Origin: Brienomyrus brachyistius
Lineage: Eukaryota > Chordata > Actinopteri > Osteoglossiformes > Mormyridae
Direction of reading: 5' to 3'
DNA length: 64,000 nt
NCBI RefSeq assembly: GCF_023856365.1
Contig: NC_064536.1
Span: 41,359,276-41,423,275, forward strand
Shown here: piece after piece, positions 44,101 to 59,100 of the stretch
How positions within the stretch are numbered: the first letter of the stretch is position 1
How the letters are laid out: each line of letters starts with the position of its first letter
The notes under the pieces: model-generated
What the model saw: the letters and a program-made list of their open reading frames with translations, nothing else
Told to the model about the DNA's origin: nothing
Databases searched by the model: none
Made by a program: the position numbers and the translations under genes

Positions 44101-47100
44101 TATCGGGGTTTTATCGTGTTATGACGGGTTCTAGAACCTCTGCATCACACGGTCCTTTGGCCACAGAGGGACAGGACGTGCAGTAGGTGGGTGGAAGTAG
44201 TTATAGTTAGGTGCCATTCCAGGACTTGCTGTCCCTGTATTTCAGTGGATTCCTCCCATATTTTTATTAATCAAAAAGGAAATACCTAATATGAAGAATG
44301 GTAATATAAAATAAATTAAAATAATTAAAATGAGCGTGTTTTCCTAGTGTTTCATTTGTATTTCTAGTTCCTATGTTTCCTCACTTGTATTCTGTTTTGT
44401 TTTTTTGCTTTGCCTTGGTTCTGATACCGAGGCATCGCAGAAAAAGAGAGGAACACAAAGAGTCACTGGCCAGAGAGAACACGCTCTATATTAGCCGCCA
44501 AGAAAAAAAAACTACATCAGACACGCAAAGCACATCCGACCAATTACATACAGGAAACACCACATTGTCAGACGCCGAACTGTAAGACGCGCACATGATG
44601 GGAGATTTACATAAGCTAATTACACACGAGGATCGGACAGGGTACACACAAGACACGGGTAAACACACGCGCAACAATAAGGAAATGTAACCAGTAACAT
44701 TAACAATTACGACACAACAAAGGCTAATCCCTTCAAAGACTAACAAGCTGTAAAAGACGGACAACTCGAGTCCCTACATCGTGACTACAACAATTTGGGC
44801 TCCTACCCATGACATCATTAAACAAGGACCGATACGAAGACACGTTGTTTTGAATTAGGCGTCAAAAGAGCAAAGGAATAAACTTTCACAGCTAACACAT
44901 TGAACTAATTAGAATATAATACACTGATAACAGAACAATTACTATTAGTAGGAATAGGGATGCTGCTGTCAATCTAAAGAAATACGGGACTTGGGAAATA
45001 CAAGACAGCGGAACACAGAGTGTGACCGGGGGATTCTGATTGAATGCTTAGTTACAAACGATACCGATCTCTCTTTAGTTAGTAATTAGTAAGGCGACTA
45101 GCTGCTGCTACTAAAATGACTTTTACCGGTTAGTACAGCTTTTTTGTGAATCTCTAAGCGACCCATGTTTATATTTAGTTAATAATTGCGTGGTCAAAGC
45201 AGTGGTAAAACAAACTTACGTGTGGACTGCATGTCTGTTTTTATGTGAAAGGGCGGTGAAATGTGTTTTTTTTTGCAAGTTTATCCTGTACTTACGTAAT
45301 CCCGTTTCTCATTGGCTATCGGGGTTTTATCGTGTTATGACGGGATCTAGAACCTCTGCATCACACGGTCCTTTGGCCACAGAGGGACAGGACGTGCAGT
45401 AGGTGGGTGGAAGTAGTTATAGTTAGGTGCCATTCCAGGACTTGCTGTCCCTGTATTTCAGTGGATTCCTCCCATATTTTTATTAATCAAAAAGGAAATA
45501 CCTAATATGAAGAATGGTAATATAAAATAAATTAAAATAATTAAAATGAGCGTGTTTTCCTAGTGTTTCATTTGTATTTCTAGTTCCTATGTTTCCTCAC
45601 TTGTATTCTGTTTTGTTTTTTTGCTTTGCCTTGGTTCTGATACCGAGGCATCGCAGAAAAAGAGAGGAACACAAAGAGTCACTGGCCAGAGAGAACACGC
45701 TCTATATTAGCCGCCAAGAAAAAAAACTACATCAGACACACAAAGCACATCCGACCAATTACATACAGGAAACACAACATTGTCAGACGCCGAACTGTAA
45801 GACGCGCACATGATGGGAGATTTACATAAGCTAATTACACACGAGGATCGGACAGGGTACACACAAGACACGGGTAAACACACGCGCAACAATAAGGAAA
45901 TGTAACCAGTAACATTAACAATTACGACACAACAAAGGCTAATCCCTTCAAAGACTAACAAGCTGTAAAAGACGGACAACTCGAGTCCCTACATCGTGAC
46001 TACAACGATTTGGGCTCCTACCCATGAAATCATTAAACAAGGACCGATTCGCAGACACGTTGTTTTGAATTAAGCGTCAAAAGAGCAAAGGAATAAACTT
46101 TCACAGCTAACACATTGAACTAATTAGAATATAATACACTGATAACAGAACAATTACTATTAGTAGGAATAGGGATGCTGCTGTCAATCTAAAGAAATAC
46201 GGGACTTGGGAAATACAAGACAGCGGAACACAGAGTGTGACCGGGGGATTCTGATTGGATGCTTAGTTACAAACGATACCGATCTCTCTTTAGTTAGTAA
46301 TTAGTAAGGCGACTAGCTGCTGCTACTAAAATGACTTTTACCGGTTAGTACAGCTTTTTTGTGAATCTCTAAGCGACCCATGTTTATATTTAGTTAATAA
46401 TTGCGTGGTCAAAGCAGTGGTAAAACAAACTTACGTGTGGACTGCATGTCTGTTTTTATGTGAAAGGGCGGTGAAATGTGTTTTTTTTTGCAAGTTTATC
46501 CTGTACTTACGTAATCCCGTTTCTCATTGGCTATCGGGGTTTTATCGTGTTATGACGGGATCTAGAACCTCTGCATCACACGGTCCTTTGGCCACAGAGG
46601 GACAGGACGTGCAGTAGGTGGGTGGAAGTAGTTATAGTTAGGTGCCATTCCAGGACTTGCTGTCCCTGTATTTCAGTGGATTCCTCCCATATTTTTATTA
46701 ATCAAAAAGGAAATACCTAATATGAAGAATGGTAATATAAAATAAATTAAAATAATTAAAATGAGCGTGTTTTCCTAGTGTTTCATTTGTATTTCTAGTT
46801 CCTATGTTTCCTCACTTGTATTCTGTTTTGTTTTTTGCTTTGCCTTGGTTGTGATACCGAGGCATCGCAGAAAAAGAGAGGAACACAAAGAGTCACTGGC
46901 CAGAGAGAACACGCTCTATATTAGCCGCCAAGAAAAAAAAACTACATCAGACACGCAAAGCACATCCGACCAATTACATACAGGAAACACAACATTGTCA
47001 GACGCCGAACTGTAAGACGCGCACATGATGGGAGATTTACATAAGCTAATTACACACGAGGATCGGACAGGGTACACACAAGACACGGGTAAACACACGC

Positions 47101-50100
47101 GCAACAATAAGGAAATGTAACCAGTAACATTAACAATTACGACACAACAAAGGCTAATCCCTTCAAAGACTAACAAGCTGTAAAAGACGGACAACTCGAG
47201 TCCCTACATCGTGACTACAACAATTTGGGCTCCTACCCATGAAATCATTAAACAAGGACCGATTCGCAGACACGTTGTTTTGAATTAAGCGTCAAAAGAG
47301 CAAAGGAATAAACTTTCACGGCTAACACATTGAACTAATTAGAATATAATACACTGATAACAGAACAATTACTATTAGTAGGAATAGGGATGCTGCTGTC
47401 AATCTAAAGAAATACGGGACTTGGGAAATACAAGACAGCGGAACACAGAGTGTGACCGGGGGATTCTGATTGGATGCTTAGTTACAAACGATACCGATCT
47501 CTCTTTAGTTAGTAATTAGTAAGGCGACTAGCTGCTGCTACTAAAATGACTTTTACCGGTTAGTACAGCTTTTTTGTGAATCTCTAAGCGACCCATGTTT
47601 ATATTTAGTTAATAATTGCGTGGTCAAAGCAGTGGTAAAACAAACTTACGTGTGGACTGCATGTCTGTTTTTATGTGAAAGGGCGGTGAAATGTGTTTTT
47701 TTTTGCAAGTTTATCCTGTACTTACGTAATCCCGTTTCTCATTGGCTATCGGGGTTTTATCGTGTTATGACGGGATCTAGAACCTCTGCATCACACGGTC
47801 CTTTGGCCACAGAGGGACAGGACGTGCAGTAGGTGGGTGGAAGTAGTTATAGTTAGGTGCCATTCCAGGACTTGCTGTCCCTGTATTTCAGTGGATTCCT
47901 CCCATATTTTTATTAATCAAAAAGGAAATACCTAATATGAAGAATGGTAATATAAAATAAATTAAAATAATTAAAATGAGCGTGTTTTCCTAGTGTTTCA
48001 TTTGTATTTCTAGTTCCTATGTTTCCTCACTTGTATTCTGTTTTGTTTTTTGCTTTGCATTGGTTGTGATACCGAGGCATCGCAGAAAAAGAGAGGAACA
48101 CAAAGAGTCACTGGCCAGAGAGAACACGCTCTATATTAGCCGCCAAGAAAAAAAAACTACATCAGACACGCAAAGCACATCCGACCAATTACATACAGGA
48201 AACACAACATTGTCAGACGCCGAACTGTAAGACGCGTACATGATGGGAGATTTACATAAGCTAATTACACACGAGGATCGGACAGGGTACACACAAGACA
48301 CGGGTAAACACACGCGCAACAATAAGGAAATGTAACCAGTAACATTAACAATTAGGACACAACAAAGGCTAATCCCTTCAAAGACTAACAAGCTGTAAAA
48401 GACGGACAACTCGAGTCCCTACATCGTGACTACAACAATTTGGGCTCCTACCCATGAAATCATTAAACAAGGACCGATTCGCAGACACGTTGTTTTGAAT
48501 TAAGCGTCAAAAGAGCAAAGGAATAAACTTTCACAGCTAACACATTGAACTAATTAGAATATAATACACTGATAACAGAACAATTACTATTAGTAGGAAT
48601 AGGGATGCTGCTGTCAATCTAAAGAAATTCGGGACTTGGGAAATACAAGACAGCGGAACACAGAGTGTGACCGGGGGATTCTGATTGAATGCTTAGTTAC
48701 AAACGATACCGATCTCTCTTTAGTTAGTAATTAGTAAGGCGACTAGCTGCTGCTACTAAAATGACTTTTACCGGTTAGTACAGCTTTTTTGTGAATCTCT
48801 AAGCGACCCATGTTTATATTTAGTTAATAATTGCGTGGTCAAAGCAGTGGTAAAACAAACTTACGTGTGGACTGCATGTCTGTTTTTATGTGAAAGGGCG
48901 GTGAAATGTGTTTTTTTTTTTTGCAAGTTTATCCTGTACTTACGTAATCCCGTTTCTCATTGGCTATCGGGGTTTTATCGTGTTATGACGGGTTCTAGAA
49001 CCTCTGCATCACACGGTCCTTTGGCCACAGAGGGACAGGACGTGCAGTAGGTGGGTGGAAGTAGTTATAGTTAGGTGCCATTCCAGGACTTGCTGTCCCT
49101 GTATTTCAGTGGATTCCTCCCATATTTTTATTAATCAAAAAGGAAATACCTAATATGAAGAATGGTAATATAAAATAAATTAAAATAATTAAAATGAGCG
49201 TGTTTTCCTAGTGTTTCATTTGTATTTCTAGTTCCTATGTTTCCTCACTTGTATTCTGTTTTGTTTTTTTGCTTTGCCTTGGTTCTGATACCGAGGCATC
49301 GCAGAAAAAGAGAGGAACACAAAGAGTCACTGGCCAGAGAGAACACGCTCTATATTAGCCGCCAAGAAAAAAAAACTACATCAGACACGCAAAGCACATC
49401 CGACCAATTACATACAGGAAACACCACATTGTCAGACGCCGAACTGTAAGACGCGCACATGATGGGAGATTTACATAAGCTAATTACACACGAGGATCGG
49501 ACAGGGTACACACAAGACACGGGTAAACACACGCGCAACAATAAGGAAATGTAACCAGTAACATTAACAATTACGACACAACAAAGGCTAATCCCTTCAA
49601 AGACTAACAAGCTGTAAAAGACGGACAACTCGAGTCCCTACATCGTGACTACAACAATTTGGGCTCCTACCCATGAAATCATTAAACAAGGACCGATTCG
49701 CAGACACGTTGTTTTGAATTAAGCGTCAAAAGAGCAAAGGAATAAATTTTCACAGCTAACACATTGAACTAATTAGAATATAATACACTGATAACAGAAC
49801 AATTACTATTAGTAGGAATAGGGATGCTGCTGTCAATCTAAAGAAATACGGGACTTGGGAAATACAAGACAGCGGAACACAGAGTGTGACCGGGGGATTC
49901 TGATTGAATGCTTAGTTACAAACGATACCGATCTCTCTTTAGTTAGTAATTAGTAAGGCGACTAGCTGCTGCTACTAAAATGACTTTTACCGGTTAGTAC
50001 AGCTTTTTTGTGAATCTCTAAGCGACCCATGTTTATATTTAGTTAATAATTGCGTGGTCAAAGCAGTGGTAAAACAAACTTACGTGTGGACTGCATGTCT

Positions 50101-53100
50101 GTTTTTATGTGAAAGGGCGGTGAAATGTGTTTTTTTTTGCAAGTTTATCCTGTACTTACGTAATCCCGTTTCTCATTGGCTATCGGGGTTTTATCGTGTT
50201 ATGACGGGATCTAGAACCTCTGCATCACACGGTCCTTTGGCCACAGAGGGACAGGACGTGCAGTAGGTGGGTGGAAGTAGTTATAGTTAGGTGCCATTCC
50301 AGGACTTGCTGTCCCTGTATTTCAGTGGATTCCTCCCATATTTTTATTAATCAAAAAGGAAATACCTAATATGAAGAATGGTAATATAAAATAAATTAAA
50401 ATAATTAAAATGAGCGTGTTTTCCTAGTGTTTCATTTGTATTTCTAGTTCCTATGTTTCCTCACTTGTATTCTGTTTTGTTTTTTGCTTTGCCTTGGTTG
50501 TGATACCGAGGCATCGCAGAAAAAGAGAGGAACACAAAGAGTCACTGGCCAGAGAGAACACGCTCTATATTAGCCGCCAAGAAAAAAAAACTACATCAGA
50601 CACGCAAAGCACATCCGACCAATTACATACAGGAAACACAACATTGTCAGACGCCGAACTGTAAGACGCGTACATGATGGGAGATTTACATAAGCTAATT
50701 ACACACGAGGATCGGACAGGGTACACACAAGACACGGGTAAACACACGCGCAACAATAAGGAAATGTAACCAGTAACATTAACAATTACGACACAACAAA
50801 GGCTAATCCCTTCAAAGACTAACAAGCTGTAAAAGACGGACAACTCGAGTCCCTACATCGTGACTACAACAATTTGGGCTCCTACCCATGAAATCATTAA
50901 ACAAGGACCGATTCGCAGACACGTTGTTTTGAATTAAGCGTCAAAAGAGCAAAGGAATAAACTTTCACAGCTAACACATTGAACTAATTAGAATATAATA
51001 CACTGATAACAGAACAATTACTATTAGTAGGAATAGGGATGCTGCTGTCAATCTAAAGAAATACGGGACTTGGGAAATACAAGACAGCGGAACACAGAGT
51101 GTGACCGGGGGATTCTGATTGGATGCTTAGTTACAAACGATACCGATCTCTCTTTAGTTAGTAATTAGTAAGGCGACTAGCTGCTGCTACTAAAATGACT
51201 TTTACCGGTTAGTACAGCTTTTTTGTGAATCTCTAAGCGACCCATGTTTATATTTAGTTAATAATTGCGTGGTCAAAGCAGTGGTAAAACAAACTTACGT
51301 GTGGACTGCATGTCTGTTTTTATGTGAAAGGGCGGTGAAATGTGTTTTTTTTTGCAAGTTTATCCTGTACTTACGTAATCCCGTTTCTCATTGGCTATCG
51401 GGGTTTTATCGTGTTATGACGGGATCTAGAACCTCTGCATCACACGGTCCTTTGGCCACAGAGGGACAGGACGTGCAGTAGGTGGGTGGAAGTAGTTATA
51501 GTTAGGTGCCATTCCAGGACTTGCTGTCCCTGTATTTCAGTGGATTCCTCCCATATTTTTATTAATCAAAAAGGAAATACCTAATATGAAGAATGGTAAT
51601 ATAAAATAAATTAAAATAATTAAAATGAGCGTGTTTTCCTAGTGTTTCATTTGTATTTCTAGTTCCTATGTTTCCTCACTTGTATTCTGTTTTGTTTTTT
51701 GCTTTGCATTGGTTGTGATACCGAGGCATCGCAGAAAAAGAGAGGAACACAAAGAGTCACTGGCCAGAGAGAACACGCTCTATATTAGCCGCCAAGAAAA
51801 AAAAACTACATCAGACACGCAAAGCACATCCGACCAATTACATACAGGAAACACAACATTGTCAGACGCCGAACTGTAAGACGCGTACATGATGGGAGAT
51901 TTACATAAGCTAATTACACACGAGGATCGGACAGGGTACACACAAGACACGGGTAAACACACGCGCAACAATAAGGAAATGTAACCAGTAACATTAACAA
52001 TTACGACACAACAAAGGCTAATCCCTTCAAAGACTAACAAGCTGTAAAAGACGGACAACTCGAGTCCCTACATCGTGACTACAACAATTTGGGCTCCTAC
52101 CCATGAAATCATTAAACAAGGACCGATTCGCAGACACGTTGTTTTGAATTAAGCGTCAAAAGAGCAAAGGAATAAACTTTCACAGCTAACACATTGAACT
52201 AATTAGAATATAATACACTGATAACAGAACAATTACTATTAGTAGGAATAGGGATGCTGCTGTCAATCTAAAGAAATTCGGGACTTGGGAAATACAAGAC
52301 AGCGGAACACAGAGTGTGACCGGGGGATTCTGATTGAATGCTTAGTTACAAACGATACCGATCTCTCTTTAGTTAGTAATTAGTAAGGCGACTAGCTGCT
52401 GCTACTAAAATGACTTTTACCGGTTAGTACAGCTTTTTTGTGAATCTCTAAGCGACCCATGTTTATATTTAGTTAATAATTGCGTGGTCAAAGCAGTGGT
52501 AAAACAAACTTACGTGTGGACTGCATGTCTGTTTTTATGTGAAAGGGCGGTGAAATGTGTTTTTTTTTTGCAAGTTTATCCTGTACTTACGTAATCCCGT
52601 TTCTCATTGGCTATCGGGGTTTTATCGTGTTATGACGGGTTCTAGAACCTCTGCATCACACGGTCCTTTGGCCACAGAGGGACAGGACGTGCAGTAGGTG
52701 GGTGGAAGTAGTTATAGTTAGGTGCCATTCCAGGACTTGCTGTCCCTGTATTTCAGTGGATTCCTCCCATATTTTTATTAATCAAAAAGGAAATACCTAA
52801 TATGAAGAATGGTAATATAAAATAAATTAAAATAATTAAAATGAGCGTGTTTTCCTAGTGTTTCATTTGTATTTCTAGTTCCTATGTTTCCTCACTTGTA
52901 TTCTGTTTTGTTTTTTTGCTTTGCCTTGGTTCTGATACCGAGGCATCGCAGAAAAAGAGAGGAACACAAAGAGTCACTGGCCAGAGAGAACACGCTCTAT
53001 ATTAGCCGCCAAGAAAAAAAAACTACATCAGACACGCAAAGCACATCCGACCAATTACATACAGGAAACACCACATTGTCAGACGCCGAACTGTAAGACG

Positions 53101-56100
53101 CGCACATGATGGGAGATTTACATAAGCTAATTACACACGAGGATCGGACAGGGTACACACAAGACACGGGTAAACACACGCGCAACAATAAGGAAATGTA
53201 ACCAGTAACATTAACAATTACGACACAACAAAGGCTAATCCCTTCAAAGACTAACAAGCTGTAAAAGACGGACAACTCGAGTCCCTACATCGTGACTACA
53301 ACAATTTGGGCTCCTACCCATGAAATCATTAAACAAGGACCGATTCGCAGACACGTTGTTTTGAATTAAGCGTCAAAAGAGCAAAGGAATAAACTTTCAC
53401 AGCTAACACATTGAACTAATTAGAATATAATACACTGATAACAGAACAATTACTATTAGTAGGAATAGGGATGCTGCTGTCAATCTAAAGAAATTCGGGA
53501 CTTGGGAAATACAAGACAGCGGAACACAGAGTGTGACCGGGGGATTCTGATTGAATGCTTAGTTACAAACGATACCGATCTCTCTTTAGTTAGTAATTAG
53601 TAAGGCGACTAGCTGCTGCTACTAAAATGACTTTTACCGGTTAGTACAGCTTTTTTGTGAATCTCTAAGCGACCCATGTTTATATTTAGTTAATAATTGC
53701 GTGGTCAAAGCAGTGGTAAAACAAACTTACGTGTGGACTGCATGTCTGTTTTTATGTGAAAGGGCGGTGAAATGTGTTTTTTTTTTGCAAGTTTATCCTG
53801 TACTTACGTAATCCCGTTTCTCATTGGCTATCGGGGTTTTATCGTGTTATGACGGGTTCTAGAACCTCTGCATCACACGGTCCTTTGGCCACAGAGGGAC
53901 AGGACGTGCAGTAGGTGGGTGGAAGTAGTTATAGTTAGGTGCCATTCCAGGACTTGCTGTCCCTGTATTTCAGTGGATTCCTCCCATATTTTTATTAATC
54001 AAAAAGGAAATACCTAATATGAAGAATGGTAATATAAAATAAATTAAAATAATTAAAATGAGCGTGTTTTCCTAGTGTTTCATTTGTATTTCTAGTTCCT
54101 ATGTTTCCTCACTTGTATTCTGTTTTGTTTTTTTGCTTTGCCTTGGTTCTGATACCGAGGCATCGCAGAAAAAGAGAGGAACACAAAGAGTCACTGGCCA
54201 GAGAGAACACGCTCTATATTAGCCGCCAAGAAAAAAAAACTACATCAGACACGCAAAGCACATCCGACCAATTACATACAGGAAACACCACATTGTCAGA
54301 CGCCGAACTGTAAGACGCGCACATGATGGGAGATTTACATAAGCTAATTACACACGAGGATCGGACAGGGTACACACAAGACACGGGTAAACACACGCGC
54401 AACAATAAGGAAATGTAACCAGTAACATTAACAATTACGACACAACAAAGGCTAATCCCTTCAAAGACTAACAAGCTGTAAAAGACGGACAACTCGAGTC
54501 CCTACATCGTGACTACAACAATTTGGGCTCCTACCCATGACATCATTAAACAAGGACCGATACGAAGACACGTTGTTTTGAATTAGGCGTCAAAAGAGCA
54601 AAGGAATAAACTTTCACAGCTAACACATTGAACTAATTAGAATACAATACACTGATAACAGAACAATTACTATTAGTAGGAATAGGGATGCTGCTGTCAA
54701 TCTAAAGAAATTCGGGACTTGGGAAATACAAGACAGCGGAACACAGAGTGTGACCGGGGGATTCTGATTGAATGCTTAGTTACAAACGATACCGATCTCT
54801 CTTTAGTTAGTAATTAGTAAGGCGACTAGCTGCTGCTACTAAAATGACTTTTACCGGTTAGTACAGCTTTTTTGTGAATCTCTAAGCGACCCATGTTTAT
54901 ATTTAGTTAATAATTGCGTGGTCAAAGCAGTGGTAAAACAAACTTACGTGTGGACTGCATGTCTGTTTTTATGTGAAAGGGCGGTGAAATGTGTTTTTTT
55001 TTTGCAAGTTTATCCTGTACTTACGTAATCCCGTTTCTCATTGGCTATCGGGGTTTTATCGTGTTATGACGGGTTCTAGAACCTCTGCATCACACGGTCC
55101 TTTGGCCACAGAGGGACAGGACGTGCAGTAGGTGGGTGGAAGTAGTTATAGTTAGGTGCCATTCCAGGACTTGCTGTCCCTGTATTTCAGTGGATTCCTC
55201 CCATATTTTTATTAATCAAAAAGGAAATACCTAATATGAAGAATGGTAATATAAAATAAATTAAAATAATTAAAATGAGCGTGTTTTCCTAGTGTTTCAT
55301 TTGTATTTCTAGTTCCTATGTTTCCTCACTTGTATTCTGTTTTGTTTTTTTGCTTTGCCTTGGTTCTGATACCGAGGCATCGCAGAAAAAGAGAGGAACA
55401 CAAAGAGTCACTGGCCAGAGAGAACACGCTCTATATTAGCCGCCAAGAAAAAAAAACTACATCAGACACGCAAAGCACATCCGACCAATTACATACAGGA
55501 AACACCACATTGTCAGACGCCGAACTGTAAGACGCGCACATGATGGGAGATTTACATAAGCTAATTACACACGAGGATCGGACAGGGTACACACAAGACA
55601 CGGGTAAACACACGCGCAACAATAAGGAAATGTAACCAGTAACATTAACAATTACGACACAACAAAGGCTAATCCCTTCAAAGACTAACAAGCTGTAAAA
55701 GACGGACAACTCGAGTCCCTACATCGTGACTACAACAATTTGGGCTCCTACCCATGACATCATTAAACAAGGACCGATACGAAGACACGTTGTTTTGAAT
55801 TAGGCGTCAAAAGAGCAAAGGAATAAACTTTCACAGCTAACACATTGAACTAATTAGAATATAATACACTGATAACAGAACAATTACTATTAGTAGGAAT
55901 AGGGATGCTGCTGTCAATCTAAAGAAATACGGGACTTGGGAAATACAAGACAGCGGAACACAGAGTGTGACCGGGGGATTCTGATTGAATGCTTAGTTAC
56001 AAACGATACCGATCTCTCTTTAGTTAGTAATTAGTAAGGCGACTAGCTGCTGCTACTAAAATGACTTTTACCGGTTAGTACAGCTTTTTTGTGAATCTCT

Positions 56101-59100
56101 AAGCGACCCATGTTTATATTTAGTTAATAATTGCGTGGTCAAAGCAGTGGTAAAACAAACGTACGTGTGGACTGCATGTCTGTTTTTATGTGAAAGGGCG
56201 GTGAAATGTGTTTTTTTTTGCAAGTTTATCCTGTACTTACGTAATCCCGTTTCTCATTGGCTATCGGGGTTTTATCGTGTTATGACGGGATCTAGAACCT
56301 CTGCATCACACGGTCCTTTGGCCACAGAGGGACAGGACGTGCAGTAGGTGGGTGGAAGTAGTTATAGTTAGGTGCCATTCCAGGACTTGCTGTCCCTGTA
56401 TTTCAGTGGATTCCTCCCATATTTTTATTAATCAAAAAGGAAATACCTAATATGAAGAATGGTAATATAAAATAAATTAAAATAATTAAAATGAGCGTGT
56501 TTTCCTAGTGTTTCATTTGTATTTCTAGTTCCTATGTTTCCTCACTTGTATTCTGTTTTGTTTTTTTGCTTTGCCTTGGTTCTGATACCGAGGCATCGCA
56601 GAAAAAGAGAGGAACACAAAGAGTCACTGGCCAGAGAGAACACGCTCTATATTAGCCGCCAAGAAAAAAAACTACATCAGACACACAAAGCACATCCGAC
56701 CAATTACATACAGGAAACACAACATTGTCAGACGCCGAACTGTAAGACGCGCACATGATGGGAGATTTACATAAGCTAATTACACACGAGGATCGGACAG
56801 GGTACACACAAGACACGGGTAAACACACGCGCAACAATAAGGAAATGTAACCAGTAACATTAACAATTACGACACAACAAAGGCTAATCCCTTCAAAGAC
56901 TAACAAGCTGTAAAAGACGGACAACTCGAGTCCCTACATCGTGACTACAACAATTTGGGCTCCTACCCATGAAATCATTAAACAAGGACCGATTCGCAGA
57001 CACGTTGTTTTGAATTAAGCGTCAAAAGAGCAAAGGAATAAACTTTCACAGCTAACACATTGAACTAATTAGAATATAATACACTGATAACAGAACAATT
57101 ACTATTAGTAGGAATAGGGATGCTGCTGTCAATCTAAAGAAATACGGGACTTGGGAAATACAAGACAGCGGAACACAGAGTGTGACAGGGGGATTCTGAT
57201 TGAATGCTTAGTTACAAACGATACCGATCTCTCTTTAGTTAGTAATTAGTAAGGCGACTAGCTGCTGCTACTAAAATGACTTTTACCGGTTAGTACAGCT
57301 TTTTTGTGAATCTCTAAGCGACCCATGTTTATATTTAGTTAATAATTGCGTGGTCAAAGCAGTGGTAAAACAAACTTACGTGTGGACTGCATGTCTGTTT
57401 TTATGTGAAAGGGCGGTGAAATGTGTTTTTTTTTGCAAGTTTATCCTGTACTTACGTAATCCCGTTTCTCATTGGCTATCGGGGTTTTATCGTGTTATGA
57501 CGGGTTCTAGAACCTCTGCATCACACGGTCCTTTGGCCACAGAGGGACAGGACGTGCAGTAGGTGGGTGGAAGTAGTTATAGTTAGGTGCCATTCCAGGA
57601 CTTGCTGTCCCTGTATTTCAGTGGATTCCTCCCATATTTTTATTAATCAAAAAGGAAATACCTAATATGAAGAATGGTAATATAAAATAAATTAAAATAA
57701 TTAAAATGAGCGTGTTTTCCTAGTGTTTCATTTGTATTTCTAGTTCCTATGTTTCCTCACTTGTATTCTGTTTTGTTTTTTTGCTTTGCCTTGGTTCTGA
57801 TACCGAGGCATCGCAGAAAAAGAGAGGAACACAAAGAGTCACTGGCCAGAGAGAACACGCTCTATATTAGCCGCCAAGAAAAAAAAACTACATCAGACAC
57901 GCAAAGCACATCCGACCAATTACATACAGGAAACACAACATTGTCAGACGCCGAACTGTAAGACGCGCACATGATGGGAGATTTACATAAGCTAATTACC
58001 CACGAGGATCGGACAGGGTACACACAAGACACGGGTAAACACACGCGCAACAATAAGGAAATGTAACCAGTAACATTAACAATTACGACACAACAAAGGC
58101 TAATCCCTTCAAAGACTAACAAGCTGTAAAAGACGGACAACTCGAGTCCCTACATCGTGACTACAACAATTTGGGCTCCTACCCATGAAATCATTAAACA
58201 AGGACCGATTCGCAGACACGTTGTTTTGAATTAAGCGTCAAAAGAGCAAAGGAATAAACTTTCACAGCTAACACATTGAACTAATTAGAATATAATACAC
58301 TGATAACAGAACAATTACTATTAGTAGGAATAGGGATGCTGCTGTCAATCTAAAGAAATACGGGACTTGGGAAATACAAGACAGCGGAACACAGAGTGTG
58401 ACCGGGGGATTCTGATTGAATGCTTAGTTACAAACGATACCGATCTCTCTTTAGTTAGTAATTAGTAAGGCGACTAGCTGCTGCTACTAAAATGACTTTT
58501 ACCGGTTAGTACAGCTTTTTTGTGAATCTCTAAGCGACCCATGTTTATATTTAGTTAATAATTGCGTGGTCAAAGCAGTGGTAAAACAAACTTACGTGTG
58601 GACTGCATGTCTGTTTTTATGTGAAAGGGCGGTGAAATGTGTTTTTTTTTGCAAGTTTATCCTGTACTTATGTAATCCCGTTTCTCATTGGCTATCGGGG
58701 TTTTATCGTGTTATGACGGGTTCTAGAACCTCTGCATCACACGGTCCTTTGGCCACAGAGGGACAGGACGTGCAGTAGGTGGGTGGAAGTAGTTATAGTT
58801 AGGTGCCATTCCAGGACTTGCTGTCCCTGTATTTCAGTGGATTCCTCCCATATTTTTATTAATCAAAAAGGAAATACCTAATATGAAGAATGGTAATATA
58901 AAATAAATTAAAATAATTAAAATGAGCGTGTTTTCCTAGTGTTTCATTTGTATTTCTAGTTCCTATGTTTCCTCACTTGTATTCTGTTTTGTTTTTTTGC
59001 TTTGCCTTGGTTCTGATACCGAGGCATCGCAGAAAAAGAGAGGAACACAAAGAGTCACTGGCCAGAGAGAACACGCTCTATATTAGCCGCCAAGAAAAAA